From the NCBI RefSeq assembly GCF_003244875.1, contig NZ_LXXZ01000082.1:1-64000 (forward strand): a DNA stretch of 64,000 nucleotides. The letters are read 5' to 3'. The DNA is from Stenotrophomonas sepilia (GTDB taxonomy: Bacteria > Pseudomonadota > Gammaproteobacteria > Xanthomonadales > Xanthomonadaceae). How positions within the stretch are numbered: position 1 is the first letter of the stretch; every line of letters begins with the position of its first letter. A model generated the notes under the pieces. The model saw only the letters and a program-made list of their open reading frames with translations, searched no databases and was not told where the DNA came from. Position numbers and translations under genes: made by a program. Of this stretch, positions 49,196 to 60,893 are shown piece after piece.

Positions 49196-49251
49196 AGCCG
49201 AGCCCACGCTCGGCTTTGCATATGGATAGCCGAGCGTGGGCGCGGCTCTAC
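49192..49251. repeat. GTAG REP (SMAG) dimer
   Basis: GTAGAGCCGAGCCCACGCTC at 49192 and its near reverse complement ending CTAC at 49251 make an inverted pair of GTAG repeats. The first TAG is the stop codon of the ThrE gene, so the element was either inserted at, or has become part of, the gene end. Confidence 0.85.
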
Positions 49252-49258
49252 AAACAGG

Positions 49259-49287
49259 AAACGCCGGCTTTCGCCGGCGTTTTTTAT
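49259..49287. terminator. Bidirectional terminator between thrE-like and H-NS genes
   Basis: AAACGCCGGC and GCCGGCGTTT pair around CTTTC-type loop bases, followed by TTTTAT on the + strand and an A-run matching T-run on the other. It serves both the exporter gene and the convergent H-NS gene. Confidence 0.8.
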
Positions 49288-49304
49288 TGCTCCCCGATCC
49301 GGCC

Positions 49305-49688
49305 TCAGGCCTTCTTGATCAGGAAATCTTCCGGCTTCTTGTTGCCCTTGGCGGTCAGTTCAGCCATCCAGCGCGGCTGCTTGCCACGGCCGGTCCAGGT
49401 TTCCTTGGGGTTGGCCGGGTTGCGGTACTTCGGGGCAACCTTGCCCAGCTTGCGGCCGGCGGTCTTCGACGGTGCCTTGGCGACCTTGGCCACCTTGCGC
49501 GCGCGCGGTGCCGGGGCGTCGCCGAACAGTTCCTCGATGGTGTAGCCCTCGGTCTTGGCCAGCTTGGTCAGCTGGGCGCGCACCTTGGTGATCGGCCGGC
49601 GCTTGGCGACGATGGTCTGCTGCTTCTTGGCGGTACGGATCAGGGCGCCCAGCTCGCGTGCTGACAGGCCGGTCAGGTCAATGCTCAT
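49305..49688 (-). CDS. H-NS family nucleoid protein
   Basis: A 127-residue DNA-binding protein. The N-terminal half is a charged oligomerisation region; the C-terminal half has the H-NS DNA-binding core KYRNPANPKETWTGRGKQPRWM, of which TWTGRGKQPRW is the diagnostic loop. A lysine- and alanine-rich linker (APRARKVAKVAKAPSKTAG) joins them. In Xanthomonas the related XrvA-type proteins silence AT-rich, acquired DNA. A sigma-70-like promoter precedes it at 49750-49778. Confidence 0.93.
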   Translation of the reverse strand: MSIDLTGLSARELGALIRTAKKQQTIVAKRRPITKVRAQLTKLAKTEGYTIEELFGDAPAPRARKVAKVAKAPSKTAGRKLGKVAPKYRNPANPKETWTGRGKQPRWMAELTAKGNKKPEDFLIKKA

Positions 49689-49749
49689 TTACGGTTACTC
49701 CGGAAACTAATGTGTGGACGGGACAAGCCAGTCCATGGCGTCGGCGGAC

Positions 49750-49778
49750 AGAATAGAGATGAATTAATCACAGCACAA
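49750..49778 (-). promoter_or_regulatory. Promoter of the H-NS gene
   Basis: On the minus strand TTGTGC and TATTCT are separated by 17 bases within AT-richer DNA. Transcription would start near 49743, leaving a leader of about 55 bases. GGAG lies about ten bases before ATG 49688. Confidence 0.55.
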
Positions 49779-49872
49779 ATGCAGGCGGGTCATGGCGTGG
49801 CGGCATGCAGACGCTATCGCGGTGATTTTGACCGGATTATGTCCGCTGCAATATAGGGAAAGGCCGCGCGCC

Positions 49873-49905
49873 AAAAAAAAAAGACCGGGGCAGGCCCCGG
49901 TCTTT
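49873..49905 (-). terminator. Rho-independent terminator of proS
   Basis: AAAGACCGGGGC and GCCCCGGTCTTT form a 12-bp stem; on the minus strand it is followed by a run of ten T. It starts a few bases after the proS stop. Confidence 0.9.
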
Positions 49906-49910
49906 CCACG

Positions 49911-51614
49911 TCAGCCCTGCAGTCGCTGCAGCAGGGTGGCCTTGTCCAGGCTCTCCGCCTCGCTGGCGCGGCGCGCGCGGTACTCGTAGGTGCCGGCGGC
50001 CAGGCCGCGTTCGCTGACCACCACGCGGTGCGGGATGCCGATCAGTTCCATGTCGGCGAACATCGCGCCCGGGCGCAGGCCGCGATCGTCGAGCGCGGCG
50101 TCCAGGCCGGCGTCGCGCAGCTCCTGCAGCAGATTGGCTGCAGCGTCGGCCACAACGGCATCGCCCTTCGGGTTGATCACGCACACCACGACCTGCCACG
50201 GCGCCATCGCGTCCGGCCAGATGATGCCGGCATCGTCATGGTTCTGTTCGATCGCGGCAGCCACCACGCGCGAGATGCCGATACCGTAGCAACCCATCGC
50301 CATCACCGCCGCCTTGCCGTTTTCATCCAGCACGGTGGCATCCAGCGCTTCGGCGTACTTGCGGCCGAGCTGGAACACGTGGCCGACTTCGATGCCACGG
50401 GCGATCTTCAGTTCACCGCCGTCCACGGCACGATCACCGGCACGCACGTTGCGGATGTCGGCCACTTCCGGTTCCGGCAGGTCGCGGCCCCAGTTGACGC
50501 CGGCCAGGTGGAAACCGGCCTCGTTGGCGCCGACGACGAAGTCGGCCATTGCCGCCACTTCGCGATCGGCGACCACGCGGATGGCCTTGGCCGGTGCGAC
50601 CGGGCCGAGGAAGCCTGGCACGCTGCCCAGGTACTCGGCGATTTCCGCCTCGCTGGCGAAGCGCTGCTCGTCCAGCCCGGCCACCTTGGCCAGCTTGATC
50701 TCGTTGACCTCATGGTCGCCACGCACCAGCACCAGCACGAACTGCTGTGCCTCGCCTTCGCCGGCGATCAGTGCCACCGACTTCACCGTGCGCTGCAGGT
50801 CGATGCCGAGCAGGGCCGCGACGTCCTCGCAGGTCTTCTGGGTGGGGGTATCCACCTTGCGCATTGTTTCGGAGGCGGCCGCACGCGGTGCCGGATCGGC
50901 GGCGATCGCCGCCTCCATGTTGGCCGCGTAGTCCGAACCGGTGGAGAACACCAGGGCGTCTTCGCCGGAATCGGCGATCACGTGGAACTCCTGCGAAGCA
51001 TCGCCACCGATCGCGCCGGAGTCCGCCTGCACCATGCGGAAGTCCAGGCCGAGGCGGGTGAAGATGCGGCTGTAGGCCGACTTCATGTTCTCGTACTCGC
51101 GCACCAGGCACTCATCGTGCAGGTGGAACGAATAGGCGTCCTTCATCAGGAACTCGCGCGCGCGCATCACGCCGAAGCGCGGGCGGATCTCGTCGCGGAA
51201 CTTGGTCTGAATCTGGTAGAAGTTCACCGGCAGCTGCTTGTAGCTGGACAGCTCGCTGCGCGCGAAGTCGCAGGCGGCTTCTTCGGCGGTCGGGCTGTAG
51301 CAGAACACCTGGTCCTTGCGGTCCTTGATCTTCAGTAGCTGCGGGCCGAACTTCTGCCAGCGGCCGGTCTGCTCCCACAGTTCCTTCGGCTGGATGGTCG
51401 GGATCTGGAATTCCACCGCGCCGGCCCGGTCCATTTCCTCGCGAACAATGCGCTCGACCTTGCGCAGCACGCGCAGGCCCAGCGGCGACCAGGTGTACAG
51501 GCCCGATGCCAGCTTGCGGATCATGCCCGCGCGCAGCATCAGCCGGTGGCTGGTCAGCTCGGCGTCGCTGGGGGTTTCCTTGGTGGTGTGCAGGTGGAAC
51601 TGGGAGAGGCGCAT
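49911..51614 (-). CDS. proS: Prolyl-tRNA synthetase (bacterial type with editing domain)
   Basis: A 567-residue class II synthetase charging tRNA-Pro. Motif 1 follows [25 protein letters not shown] (in part [10 protein letters not shown]), motif 2 [17 protein letters not shown] and motif 3 [13 protein letters not shown] near the C-terminus. The INS editing domain lies between about 220 and 390. Length matches the bacterial form. A DUF4124 gene upstream overlaps its start by about 60 bases. Confidence 0.96.
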   Translation of the reverse strand: MRLSQFHLHTTKETPSDAELTSHRLMLRAGMIRKLASGLYTWSPLGLRVLRKVERIVREEMDRAGAVEFQIPTIQPKELWEQTGRWQKFGPQLLKIKDRKDQVFCYSPTAEEAACDFARSELSSYKQLPVNFYQIQTKFRDEIRPRFGVMRAREFLMKDAYSFHLHDECLVREYENMKSAYSRIFTRLGLDFRMVQADSGAIGGDASQEFHVIADSGEDALVFSTGSDYAANMEAAIAADPAPRAAASETMRKVDTPTQKTCEDVAALLGIDLQRTVKSVALIAGEGEAQQFVLVLVRGDHEVNEIKLAKVAGLDEQRFASEAEIAEYLGSVPGFLGPVAPAKAIRVVADREVAAMADFVVGANEAGFHLAGVNWGRDLPEPEVADIRNVRAGDRAVDGGELKIARGIEVGHVFQLGRKYAEALDATVLDENGKAAVMAMGCYGIGISRVVAAAIEQNHDDAGIIWPDAMAPWQVVVCVINPKGDAVVADAAANLLQELRDAGLDAALDDRGLRPGAMFADMELIGIPHRVVVSERGLAAGTYEYRARRASEAESLDKATLLQRLQG

Positions 51615-51967
51615 CGTCGGCTTTGGATAACGGCAGAGACGTCTATTCTGCCAGCCCGGCCGGGGGGAGGGGTATCGGCCTTGCCATCACCATCGGTGTC
51701 CTGCATCACCTGGCCACCGCCGTCCAGCAGGGCCAGGTTGGCCCGGGCCGTGCTGCACTGCTCGGGAACCGGCGCGGCCGGGGTCTCGGTGCTGGTCGCG
51801 GCCTGCGGGGTGCGGGCCTGCTCGCGGGTCTCGTACTTCTTGCCCGCTGGTGGGGTCTCCGAGTACTGCGTCACGCCATGGGCGTCCTTCCATTTGTACA
51901 CGGGACCGGCCACGGCGTTGGCACTGGCCAACAGCAGCAGGCATCCAAGGCAGGACAGGGCACGCAT
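51554..51967 (-). CDS. DUF4124 domain protein with aberrant C-terminus
   Basis: A 137-residue exported protein with signal peptide ([16 protein letters not shown]) and a DUF4124 domain, [23 protein letters not shown]. Conserved [11 protein letters not shown] and [10 protein letters not shown] follow; in relatives I recall an acidic tail with further residues, but here the sequence turns into [21 protein letters not shown] and overlaps the first 61 bases of proS. A frameshift or local loss near 51660 would explain this. ATG 51967 is chosen for the signal peptide. Confidence 0.7.
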   Translation of the reverse strand: MRALSCLGCLLLLASANAVAGPVYKWKDAHGVTQYSETPPAGKKYETREQARTPQAATSTETPAAPVPEQCSTARANLALLDGGGQVMQDTDGDGKADTPPPGRAGRIDVSAVIQSRRCASPSSTCTPPRKPPATPS

Positions 51968-52047
51968 GGCAAACTCCACGGAATGGGCGTAGAACGCCGA
52001 TTGCAGCATTGGCGCCGAGCACTGGCAAGTCGATTAAACTGGATTCC

Positions 52048-52824
52048 ATGGACCCGATCACACCGCCGCCGCGCTCGCGCACGATTTACCTGTTGCCCAA
52101 CCTGTTCACCACCGCCGGCCTGTTCTCCGGTTTCTACGCGATCATCGCCGCGGCCAACGGGGATTTCGTCAACGCCAGCATCGCCGTGTTCGTGGCGGCG
52201 GTGATGGATGGCCTGGACGGGCGCGTGGCGCGCCTGACCGGTACCAGCAGCGAATTCGGCGTGCAGTACGACTCGCTGGCCGACCTGGTCAGCTTCGGCA
52301 TGGCCCCGGCGCTGGTGATGTACCACTGGTCGCTGTCGTGGCTGAAGTTCGACGATCCGCTCCTCGGCCGCGTCGGCTGGGCCGTGGCCTTCCTGTATGC
52401 GGCCTGCGCGGCGCTGCGCCTGGCCCGCTTCAACACGCAGGTGGCGGTGGTCGACAAGCGCTGGTTCGTCGGCCTGGCCAGCCCGGCCGCAGCGGGCCTG
52501 ATGATGTCCTTCGTCTGGGCGTTTGCCGACGGCAACCTGGGCTGGGATGGCAACCAGCTGCGTTACGTGGCGCTGGCGGTGACGATCATCGCTGCGCTGC
52601 TGATGGTCAGCCGTATCCGTTTCTGGAGCTTCAAGGGCGGCGATGCCAAGGGCACCCGTTCGGATCGCGTGCCGTTCCTGGTGCTGGCACTGGTGCCGGT
52701 GGCGATCGCGATTGCGGTCATCGACCTGCCGCGCGTGCTGTTCGCGGTCGGCATCCTGTACGCCTTGTCCGGCCCGGTGATGTGGGCCGGGCAGCGCATG
52801 CGCAAGAAGCCCGAGGCCGCGTGA
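52048..52824 (+). CDS. pssA: CDP-diacylglycerol-serine O-phosphatidyltransferase
   Basis: A 258-residue integral membrane enzyme making phosphatidylserine, the precursor of phosphatidylethanolamine. The CDP-alcohol phosphotransferase motif is complete: DGRVARLTGTSSEFGVQYDS plus LAD, matching DGx2ARx8Gx3Dx3D. About seven hydrophobic segments. ATG 52048 (MDPITPPPRSRTIYLLPN) is the family start. Stop overlaps the next GTG (GTGA). Confidence 0.93.
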   Translation: MDPITPPPRSRTIYLLPNLFTTAGLFSGFYAIIAAANGDFVNASIAVFVAAVMDGLDGRVARLTGTSSEFGVQYDSLADLVSFGMAPALVMYHWSLSWLKFDDPLLGRVGWAVAFLYAACAALRLARFNTQVAVVDKRWFVGLASPAAAGLMMSFVWAFADGNLGWDGNQLRYVALAVTIIAALLMVSRIRFWSFKGGDAKGTRSDRVPFLVLALVPVAIAIAVIDLPRVLFAVGILYALSGPVMWAGQRMRKKPEAA

Positions 52825-53324
52825 GCCAGGACCTGCCCGTGCTGTGGTCACCGGCCCAGCAGGCCTGGCTGCAGGCCATGGGCTATACCGTCTATCACGA
52901 CGGCCAGCTGGCCGCCGAGCTGGATGCCGCATTGCAGTTGAGCGTGGCCGAAGCCAGTGTTGCTCCGCCGGAGCCGGAGCCGGTGCGGGCTGCTGTGCCG
53001 CCGCGCGACGCCCATACCGCGCCCGCGACCGCAGTACGCGCGGAACGCCCGGCACCGCCGCGCCGCGAAACGCCGGTCAGTGCCCCGGATACCGTGCCGG
53101 CGGCTGAGCGCCCGCTGCCCAGCGGCAACGCACGCCAGCCGGTGGTACGCCTGCCCGATCGCCTGCAGATCGCATTGCTGCGCGCCTCCGGCTGCAACCC
53201 GAACGACCCGGCCACCCAGATGCTGATGGACAGCTGGCCGCTGGACCAGCTGCGCCGCGACCCGGCCGCCAAGCGTGCGCTGTGGCCGCAGCTGCGTGCC
53301 CTGCGCAAGCGGGGCACGCCGTGA
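52821..53324 (+). CDS. Candidate DNA polymerase III psi subunit (HolD-like), proline/alanine-rich
   Basis: A 167-residue protein with no recognised domain. The N-terminal WSPAQQAWLQAMGYTVYHDG resembles the start of HolD (W-LQ-LG-- W/Y pattern); the middle (about 50-110) is a Pro/Ala/Arg-rich linker and the C-terminus RLQIALLRASGCNPNDPATQ is helical. It precedes rimI with GTGA overlaps on both sides; in E. coli holD also overlaps rimI. The gene is therefore a good positional candidate for psi, but sequence similarity is weak. Confidence 0.6.
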   Translation: MSQDLPVLWSPAQQAWLQAMGYTVYHDGQLAAELDAALQLSVAEASVAPPEPEPVRAAVPPRDAHTAPATAVRAERPAPPRRETPVSAPDTVPAAERPLPSGNARQPVVRLPDRLQIALLRASGCNPNDPATQMLMDSWPLDQLRRDPAAKRALWPQLRALRKRGTP

Positions 53325-53818
53325 GCGCGGTAACCCGGCCCGGCCCGGTCAGCCTGCGTGCGCTGCGCGAGAGCGACCTCAATGCCGTGATGGCGATCGA
53401 GCTGCGGGGCTATCCGTTTCCCTGGACCCGCGGCATCTTCATCGACTGCCTGCGCGCCGGTTATCCCGGCCTGGCGATGGAGCGTGATGGCCTGCTGGTC
53501 GGCTATGGCGTGCTCAGCATCGCCGCGGATGAAGCGCACGTGCTCAACATCTGCATCGATCCACTGGCACAGTCGCGCGGGCTGGGCCGCCAGCTGCTGC
53601 GCGCACTGGTGCAGCTGGCAGCCGACCGTGGCGCACAGCGCGTCTTCCTGGAAGTGCGTCCGTCCAATACGCCGGCGCTGGCGCTGTACCACAGCGAAGG
53701 CTTCAACGAGATCGGCCGCCGCCCGCGCTACTACCCGGCTGCACAGGGCCGCGAGGATGCAGTGGTGATGGCCATCGAGCTGGTCGACGGCGACCTGCAG
53801 GCGATGCCGCCGCTGTGA
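53321..53818 (+). CDS. rimI: Ribosomal protein S18-alanine N-acetyltransferase
   Basis: A 165-residue GNAT acetyltransferase. The acetyl-CoA loop is QSRGLGRQLLRALV, beta-4/5 residues VLNICIDPLAQS, and the C-terminal LYHSEGFNEIGRRPRYYP is characteristic of RimI (FxxxGxRxxYY). It acetylates the N-terminal alanine of S18. GTG 53321 overlaps the preceding stop; upstream in-frame codons lie inside the preceding gene. Confidence 0.93.
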   Translation: MSAVTRPGPVSLRALRESDLNAVMAIELRGYPFPWTRGIFIDCLRAGYPGLAMERDGLLVGYGVLSIAADEAHVLNICIDPLAQSRGLGRQLLRALVQLAADRGAQRVFLEVRPSNTPALALYHSEGFNEIGRRPRYYPAAQGREDAVVMAIELVDGDLQAMPPL

Positions 53819-53825
53819 CGCAGAC

Positions 53826-53852
53826 GGGTTGCCGGCCAGCGGCCGGCACTAC
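53826..53852. repeat. GTAG REP palindrome (single)
   Basis: TGCCGGCC and GGCCGGCA (8-bp perfect) around AGC, ending CTAC at 53849-53852, i.e. a GTAG-headed element on the minus strand. It separates rimI from the convergent EamA gene. Confidence 0.75.
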
Positions 53853-53863
53853 CAACGCGCCCA

Positions 53864-54685
53864 TCACGCCAGCCGCAACGCCAGCACGCCACCGATGATG
53901 AGCGACGCCGCCAGCCAGCGCGCGCGGGGTATCCGTTCGCGCAGCAGGAACACCGAGATCAGCAGCGCGAACAGGATCGAGGATTCGCGCAGCGCCGAAA
54001 TCATTGCCACCGGCGCCTGGGTCATGGCCCACAATGCCATCGCATAGGAGGCGGTGGTGCCGACGCCACCGGCCAGTCCCAGCGGCCAATGCCGCCGGGC
54101 ATAGTCCAGCACCGCGCCGCCGCGCGTGTACAACGCCCACAGCGGCAGCGGGATGCCCGACAGCAGGAACAACCACAACGTGTAGCTGAGCGCGCTGCCG
54201 GACTGGCGCGCACCCTGCGCGTCGACCAGCGTGTAGGTGGCGATCATCGCTGCGGTCAGCAGCGGCAGGCGCAGTTGGCCGCCACGCGCACCCACTGCCA
54301 TGCACAGGATGCCGGTGCTCACCAGTACCACGCCCAGCCACGCTGCAGCCGGCAATGGTTCACCGAGCAGGGTGCCCGCCAGTGCGACCAGGATCGGCGC
54401 GCTGCCACGCATCAGCGGGTAGGCCAGGCTCATGTCGACCTGCTGGTAACAGCGTGCGACCAGCCCGTAATAGGTCACCTGCAACAGCACCGATGCGCCC
54501 AGCCAGGGCCAGCTGTGCGCGGCGGGAAAAGGCAGGAAGGGCAGGGCGGCGGCCGACAGCAGCGCGGCGCTGCCGGTGACCAGCACGGTGCCGAGGAACT
54601 TGTCCGGCCCGCGCTTGACGATCGCATTCCAGCTGGCATGCAGTGCCGCAGCGGCGAGAACCAGCAGGAAGATCGAAAGAGGCAT
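53864..54685 (-). CDS. EamA/DMT family membrane transporter
   Basis: A 273-residue protein with about nine or ten helices in two EamA halves. AAALHASWNAIVKRGPDK opens the first; APVAMISALRESSILFALLISVFLLRERI, here in part ALRESSILFALL, and RERIPRARWLAASLIIGGVLAL close the second. Substrate unknown; related proteins export metabolites. ATG 54685 is chosen as the hydrophobic start MPLSIFLLVLAAAALH. Confidence 0.88.
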   Translation of the reverse strand: MPLSIFLLVLAAAALHASWNAIVKRGPDKFLGTVLVTGSAALLSAAALPFLPFPAAHSWPWLGASVLLQVTYYGLVARCYQQVDMSLAYPLMRGSAPILVALAGTLLGEPLPAAAWLGVVLVSTGILCMAVGARGGQLRLPLLTAAMIATYTLVDAQGARQSGSALSYTLWLFLLSGIPLPLWALYTRGGAVLDYARRHWPLGLAGGVGTTASYAMALWAMTQAPVAMISALRESSILFALLISVFLLRERIPRARWLAASLIIGGVLALRLA

Positions 54686-54707
54686 CCGGCGATGATGCCA
54701 TGCGGGG

Positions 54708-54747
54708 GAAATGGAAACGCCGGGCATCGCCCGGCGTTTCCCATTTC
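54708..54747 (-). terminator. Hairpin terminator downstream of valS
   Basis: AAACGCCGGGC and GCCCGGCGTTT (11-bp perfect, 54715-54739) with extended pairing GAAATGG / CCATTTC outside. On the minus strand it follows valS by about 75 bases. Confidence 0.7.
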
Positions 54748-54756
54748 GCTTGGGTG

Positions 54757-54802
54757 GGTGCCAACCTCTCCCGGCGTGGTAGGTGCCAACCTTGGTTGGC
54801 AC
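54757..54802. repeat. GTAG REP palindrome with partial second copy
   Basis: GTAG at 54779 followed by GTGCCAACC / GGTTGGCAC (9-bp perfect, 54783-54802). A broken copy (GGGTGCCAACC) precedes it at about 54757. Confidence 0.7.
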
Positions 54803-54818
54803 GCACCAGAGCGCGGCG

Positions 54819-57647
<2,829 letters not shown>

Positions 57648-57719
57648 GCGGGGGAACCAGGAGGTAATCGTTGAAGGATCAGGGCGCGGCGGCGGCCCAT
57701 CAAGGGGGCCGGGGCGCGC

Positions 57720-58145
57720 TCACATGTCATGCTTGTTCAGGTCGTAACCGGCGGCCTTGTACTGGCGCCAGCGCTCGCGCAGCGGTTCGCGCGCTTCCGG
57801 ATCGGCCGGCACCACTTCCAGCACGCGCTCGCACTGGCCCAGCCAGGGCTCGTCGCGCAGGTTGATCACCAGCGGACGCGCTGGTGCCTCGGTGCCGGGT
57901 ACCGCGATCAGTACCAGGGCCTCTTCCTCGTCCATGTCTTCGCCGGCGATCTGGTGCGGGATGTAGGCGTCGTTGTCGAACGCCCACAACAGCTCGTCCA
58001 GCTCCTCGGCCTGGGCCTGGTCACGGGCCAGCACCAGGGTGAACAACCCGGCGTCGTTGGCCTTGCGCGCCAGCTCACAGACCAGGCGCAGCGGCTCGGT
58101 CAGGAAGCGGGGCTTGGCGATCAGGTAGAAGTCGGCGCGGGGCAT
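57720..58145 (-). CDS. holC: DNA polymerase III chi subunit
   Basis: A 141-residue clamp-loader accessory protein binding SSB and psi. MPRADFYLIAKPRF opens it; CELARKANDAGLFTLVLARDQAQ and LVLIAVPGTEAPARPLVINL (in part) fit the chi fold, with WRQYKAAGYDLNKHDM at the end. The gene lies between pepA and valS. The psi partner may be the HolD-like gene at 52821. Confidence 0.93.
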   Translation of the reverse strand: MPRADFYLIAKPRFLTEPLRLVCELARKANDAGLFTLVLARDQAQAEELDELLWAFDNDAYIPHQIAGEDMDEEEALVLIAVPGTEAPARPLVINLRDEPWLGQCERVLEVVPADPEAREPLRERWRQYKAAGYDLNKHDM

Positions 58146-58227
58146 GGCAGGGTCCGGGTCAGGCAGGGGCCCGGCAGTGCCGGGCGAGGCCCCGGCCGGC
58201 GTCTGCCGGCCAGGGTCGGGTACGGCA

Positions 58228-59706
58228 TCAGGCGCGGGCGGCCTGGTCCAGCAGCCACTGGCTCAGCAGGCCGACCGGGCGGCCGGTGGCCATGCCACGC
58301 TTGCCTTCATCGCTGGCCACGCCGGCGATGTCCAGATGGGCCCAGCGCTGGCCTTCGGCGAAGCGCGACAGGAAGCAGCCGGCGGTGATCGCGCCAGCCC
58401 AGCGGCCACCGATGTTGTAGACGTCGGCGAAGCTCGAATCCAGCATCGGCTGGTACTCGTCCCACAGCGGCAGGCGCCAGGCGCGGTCGAACACGTGCTC
58501 GCCGGCGGCCAGCAGCTCGTTGGCCAGGTCATCGTGCTTGCTCATCAGGCCGGCGGTCTGGTGGCCGAGGGCGACCATGCAGGCACCGGTCAGGGTGGCC
58601 ACGTCGACCAGCGCGGCCGGCTCGAAGCGCTGCGCGTAGGTCAGCGCGTCACACAGGATCAGGCGGCCTTCGGCGTCGGTGTTGCCGACTTCGATGGTCT
58701 TGCCCGACATCGAGGTGATCACGTCCGACGGACGATAGGCGTTGCCATCGATGGCGTTTTCCACCGCCGGGACCACCACGACGAGGTTCAGCGGCAGCTT
58801 GGCCTTGACCGCAGCGACGAAGGTGCCGATGACGTTGGCGCCACCGCACATGTCGTACTTCATTTCCTCGATGCCGCCCTGGGTCTTCAGGTTGACGCCA
58901 CCGGTATCGAAGGTGATGCCCTTGCCGACCAGCACGTACGGCTTGGCGTCACCGCCATTGTTCCACTTCAGCACGACCAGGCGCGGGCGGTTGGCCGAGC
59001 CACGGGCCACGGCCAGCAGCGAGCCCATGCCCAGCGCTTCCATCTGGTGCTCGTCGAGGATCTCGGCTTCGGCACCCTCGTGCTCGCCGGCGAACTTCAC
59101 GCCCACGTCGGCCAGATAGGCCGGGGTGCAGTAGTTGGGCGGCAGGTTGCCCAGCTCGCGGGCGAACTCGACACCGGCGGCGATGGCCTGGCCCTGGGCC
59201 AGCGCCTGCGCGTCGTCACCGGCGATGGCCAGCTGGGTCAGACCGGCGTCGTCGGCCTTCTTCTTGCCCAGGGTGGCGGTATAGCGGTAGGCGGCGTGAT
59301 CGGCGGCGATCACCGCCTGACGGATCGCCCAGGCCGCGTCGCGGTCCTTCACCGCCACTTCGGACAGGGTGAACAGCGCGCTGCGGGTGGCGCCGGCCTT
59401 CAGCGCGCGCACGGCGTCGCCCACGGCCTTCAGGTACTGCGGCACGCCGAAACGGGCGGCTTCACCGAGGCCGACCACCAGCACGCGCGGGGCGGTCACG
59501 CCCGGCAGGTCGTGCAGCAGGGTGGTTGCGCCGGTCTTGCCGGACAGATCGCCACGCTGGGCCAGGGCGGCCAGGCGGCCACCGCTGGCGGCATCCAGGG
59601 CCTGCGCCGCCGGGGTCAGGGTATGGTCGGCATACGCGCCGACCACCAGGCAATCAACGGTGGCGGCGGCCGGAGCAACGTGGTTCAGGGTGAATTCGAG
59701 GGCCAT
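58228..59706 (-). CDS. pepA: Leucyl aminopeptidase (M17)
   Basis: A 492-residue M17 peptidase with two-metal active site. Key residues lie in [29 protein letters not shown] and the signature [14 protein letters not shown] (N-T-D-A-E-G-R-L). ATG 59706 ([12 protein letters not shown]) is chosen rather than an upstream in-frame ATG at 59736. It diverges from lptF across about 100 bases, the same neighbour relation as in E. coli. PepA also has DNA-binding roles in other bacteria. Confidence 0.96.
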   Translation of the reverse strand: MALEFTLNHVAPAAATVDCLVVGAYADHTLTPAAQALDAASGGRLAALAQRGDLSGKTGATTLLHDLPGVTAPRVLVVGLGEAARFGVPQYLKAVGDAVRALKAGATRSALFTLSEVAVKDRDAAWAIRQAVIAADHAAYRYTATLGKKKADDAGLTQLAIAGDDAQALAQGQAIAAGVEFARELGNLPPNYCTPAYLADVGVKFAGEHEGAEAEILDEHQMEALGMGSLLAVARGSANRPRLVVLKWNNGGDAKPYVLVGKGITFDTGGVNLKTQGGIEEMKYDMCGGANVIGTFVAAVKAKLPLNLVVVVPAVENAIDGNAYRPSDVITSMSGKTIEVGNTDAEGRLILCDALTYAQRFEPAALVDVATLTGACMVALGHQTAGLMSKHDDLANELLAAGEHVFDRAWRLPLWDEYQPMLDSSFADVYNIGGRWAGAITAGCFLSRFAEGQRWAHLDIAGVASDEGKRGMATGRPVGLLSQWLLDQAARA

Positions 59707-59810
59707 TGAGCAGATTCCATTGGCGAGTCCGTACAATCGCAGGCCGTTTACGCCCAGACAGTAGACTGGGCGGCACCGCGAACGAACCCCAGAGTTTAAA
59801 CCACCGCCCC

Positions 59811-60893
59811 ATGCTGAAGCTCGACCGATACCTGCTGGGCGATTTCGTCCAGAGTTTCCTGGCTACCCTGATCGTCCTGCTGGTGGTCAGCGTGGGCGGC
59901 GTGCTGGTGGACATCCTCGGCAACATCGCCGACGGACGCCTGCCGGCCAAGCTGCTGTTCTCCCAGCTGGGCCTGCAGTTCATCGCCTACCTGCCGCTGA
60001 TCCTGCCGCTGGCACTGATGCTGGGCCTGCTGCTGGCCGTGGCGCGGCTGTACCGAGACTCGGAAATGGCGGTCATCACCGCCATTGGTGTTGGCCCCAA
60101 GCGACTGCTGCGACCGCTGCTGATGCTGGTGGTGCCGGTGGTGCTGCTGGTCGGCGCCTGCTCGCTGTGGCTGGGCCCGTGGGCAGGCCGGGTGGCCGAG
60201 CAGATGATCATCGAGGCCAACCGCAGCGTGCTGATGGCCGGCCTGGAGCCGGGCCGGTTCACGCCGCTGCCCAATGGCGGCGTGGTCTACCTGTCCTCGA
60301 TCTCGCCTGATGGCACCGAGCTGGGCAAGGTGTTCCTGCAGCGGCAGAAGGACGATCGCCTGGAGGTGGTGTCGGCCAACAGTGGCCGCATGTACTTCGA
60401 GGGCAGCCGCCAGCGTTTCCTGGAGCTGGATGATGGCCACCAGGTGGAAGGCCCGGTGGCCGCTGGGCTGGATTACCGGCTGGCGACCTTCGCCCGCAAC
60501 GACGTGGCCCTGCCCGATGGCGCACAGACCCGCACCGAGGATGACCCGGAACTGATGCCAACCCTGCAGCTGATCGGTGATGCACGGCCGCAGGCGCAGG
60601 CGCAGTTGCATCGCCGGCTGGCACCGCCGCTGATCGCGCTGGCATTCGCCCTGCTGACCGTGCCGTTGGGCCGCAGCTCGCCGCGCCAGCAGCGCTACGG
60701 CCGCATGATGCTGGCCCTGCTGGCCTACATGGTGGGCACCAACCTGATGTTCATCGGCAGCGGCTGGATTGCCAACGGCAAGATTCCGCCCGCGCTCGGC
60801 CTGTGGTGGTTGACCCTGCCGCTGCTGGCGCTGGCGATCTGGATGTATGTACGTGATGGCCGCCTGGGCCGTCCGAAGGGAGCCCGCGCATGA
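59811..60893 (+). CDS. lptF: LPS export ABC transporter permease LptF
   Basis: A 360-residue inner membrane protein with six helices and a large periplasmic beta-jellyroll between helices three and four. [20 protein letters not shown] is the family start, and [24 protein letters not shown] precedes the last helices. With LptG and LptB it lifts LPS from the inner membrane. Its stop overlaps the lptG start (ATGA). Confidence 0.95.
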   Translation: MLKLDRYLLGDFVQSFLATLIVLLVVSVGGVLVDILGNIADGRLPAKLLFSQLGLQFIAYLPLILPLALMLGLLLAVARLYRDSEMAVITAIGVGPKRLLRPLLMLVVPVVLLVGACSLWLGPWAGRVAEQMIIEANRSVLMAGLEPGRFTPLPNGGVVYLSSISPDGTELGKVFLQRQKDDRLEVVSANSGRMYFEGSRQRFLELDDGHQVEGPVAAGLDYRLATFARNDVALPDGAQTRTEDDPELMPTLQLIGDARPQAQAQLHRRLAPPLIALAFALLTVPLGRSSPRQQRYGRMMLALLAYMVGTNLMFIGSGWIANGKIPPALGLWWLTLPLLALAIWMYVRDGRLGRPKGARA

